This document shows, one piece after another, positions 63,554-64,000 of a stretch of DNA of 64,000 nucleotides. The DNA comes from Lentinus brumalis (Eukaryota > Basidiomycota > Agaricomycetes > Polyporales > Polyporaceae): the NCBI GenBank assembly GCA_001792895.1, contig MARA01000002.1, positions 310,001 to 374,000 of the forward strand. The letters are read 5' to 3'. Position 1 is the stretch's first letter; each line of letters opens with the position of its first letter. The notes beneath the pieces were generated by a model that saw only the letters and a program-made list of their open reading frames with translations, was not told the DNA's origin and ran no database searches. The translations under genes were made by a program, and so were the position numbers.

Positions 63554-64000
63554 ATGCCTGGTCTTCATGCCTCTACCTCTCGGCAGTCCTTCGTCATGCA
63601 GCATAACAGCGCAGACGACTTCCTCTCCTTCACCTACCCCGTACTTCGACGTCATGAGGCGTCTTCCAACATCGTTCTCGCACATGCACTCAAGCGCGTC
63701 GGTGCCGAAACCGCGCTTAGTGTCTACGAGTTCATGTCCGACGAGGACGTCGACGCGCGTTTCGCTTCCGTGGAACCCGACCACTTCACCCCCAAGCCGT
63801 CAAGCAGCGCGTTCTGGCTGACCTTGTGGAGTGTCTCCTCTCCGTCAGGACCTGCCACACTGGACCTCGTCCTCGCGTGCGTGAACTGGACCCTTGGCGA
63901 CTATCCGATCTTCCTTTGGACGCCTCATCGCTCATCTGCGGCATCTTCTGCGTGGGTTGCCCCTCGCATCGAGCAGCTCGCCGATCATCTCCATTCCTGC
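63554..64000 (+). CDS. GCN5-related N-acetyltransferase-like protein (5' part)
   Basis: Open from the ATG at 63554 to the window edge, 149 codons with no stop. Start MPGLHASTSRQSFVMQHNSA, then DDFLSFTYPVLRRHEASSNI, ALKRVGAETALSVYEFMSDE, SSSAFWLTLWSVSSPSGPAT, LDLVLACVNWTLGDYPIFLW and PRIEQLADHLHSC at the edge. The run of an N-terminal helical part followed by FWLTLWS, LACVNWTLGDYPIFLW and LADHL resembles basidiomycete GNAT-fold proteins whose acetyl-CoA site lies further on. That site is outside the window, so the family call is tentative. An intron in the leader is likely. Confidence 0.6.
   Translation, partial: MPGLHASTSRQSFVMQHNSADDFLSFTYPVLRRHEASSNIVLAHALKRVGAETALSVYEFMSDEDVDARFASVEPDHFTPKPSSSAFWLTLWSVSSPSGPATLDLVLACVNWTLGDYPIFLWTPHRSSAASSAWVAPRIEQLADHLHSC

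Overview
The window reads as nuclear DNA of a filamentous basidiomycete, most likely an agaricomycete (polypore-like). Genes are close together on both strands and are cut by many 45-65 base introns with GT(A/G)NGT donors, CTNAC-type branch sites and YAG acceptors. The coding sequence is GC-rich, and several families are typical of these fungi (BTB proteins, Ser/Thr-rich single-pass membrane proteins, Thr-rich secreted coat proteins). Exon joins were made by hand from splice signals plus reading frame; no search was run.

Layout. 1-1156: FAD monooxygenase (minus, runs off the left edge). 1.2-3.0 kb: no gene seen. 3.0-4.3 kb: Kelch protein (+). 4.6-8.8 kb: long XPF/Zip2-like candidate (minus). 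8.9-11.6 kb: gene-poor, with a pyrimidine-rich minisatellite at 9.9-10.6 kb. 11.6-14.0 kb: secreted type-B carboxylesterase (+) with two frame breaks. 14.4-16.0 kb: ISC1-type phospholipase C (+). 16.6-19.9 kb: RhoGEF (minus). 21.4-22.6 kb: RIB7 (minus), divergent from methionine aminopeptidase 2 (23.2-25.0 kb, +). 25.4-28.0 kb: HSL-type alpha/beta hydrolase (+). 28.4-29.5 kb: BTB protein (minus). 29.9-30.8 kb: ABZ2-like lyase (minus), divergent from an NBR1-like autophagy receptor with six ZZ domains (30.9-36.1 kb, +). 36.8-37.8 kb: single-pass membrane protein (minus). 38.6-39.0 kb: 92-residue membrane protein (minus). 39.6-40.7 kb: Golgi SNARE GOS1 (+). 41.1-42.5 kb: TatD-type hydrolase (minus). 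43.1-43.6 kb: small hydrophilic protein (minus). 44.2-46.0 kb: TRM5 (+). 46.3-49.6 kb: calcium-binding mitochondrial aspartate/glutamate carrier (+). 50.1-52.2 kb: secreted Thr/Ser-rich protein (+). 52.2-58.4 kb: gene-poor island holding a 2.36 kb element with 286 bp terminal inverted repeats. 58.4-58.9 kb: TRP14-type thioredoxin-like protein (+). 59.3-61.4 kb: amidase (+). 61.4-63.5 kb: no gene seen. 63.55 kb to the edge: partial acetyltransferase-like gene (+).

Most genes are unrelated housekeeping functions (riboflavin, folate/pABA, tRNA modification, Golgi transport, mitochondrial transport, autophagy), and I see no biosynthetic cluster. The most notable points are: two consecutive 5-base microexons plus a 9-base and a 19-base exon in the carrier gene; an 18-base exon next to the catalytic serine of the esterase; the six-ZZ NBR1 homologue with a C-terminal Atg8-binding-like motif; a symmetric TATA palindrome in the 155 bp ABZ2/NBR1 promoter; a DH domain split by a long low-complexity insert; the long-TIR element; and a recurring pattern of single-base frame breaks at C/G runs in otherwise intact genes, which looks like an assembly artefact.
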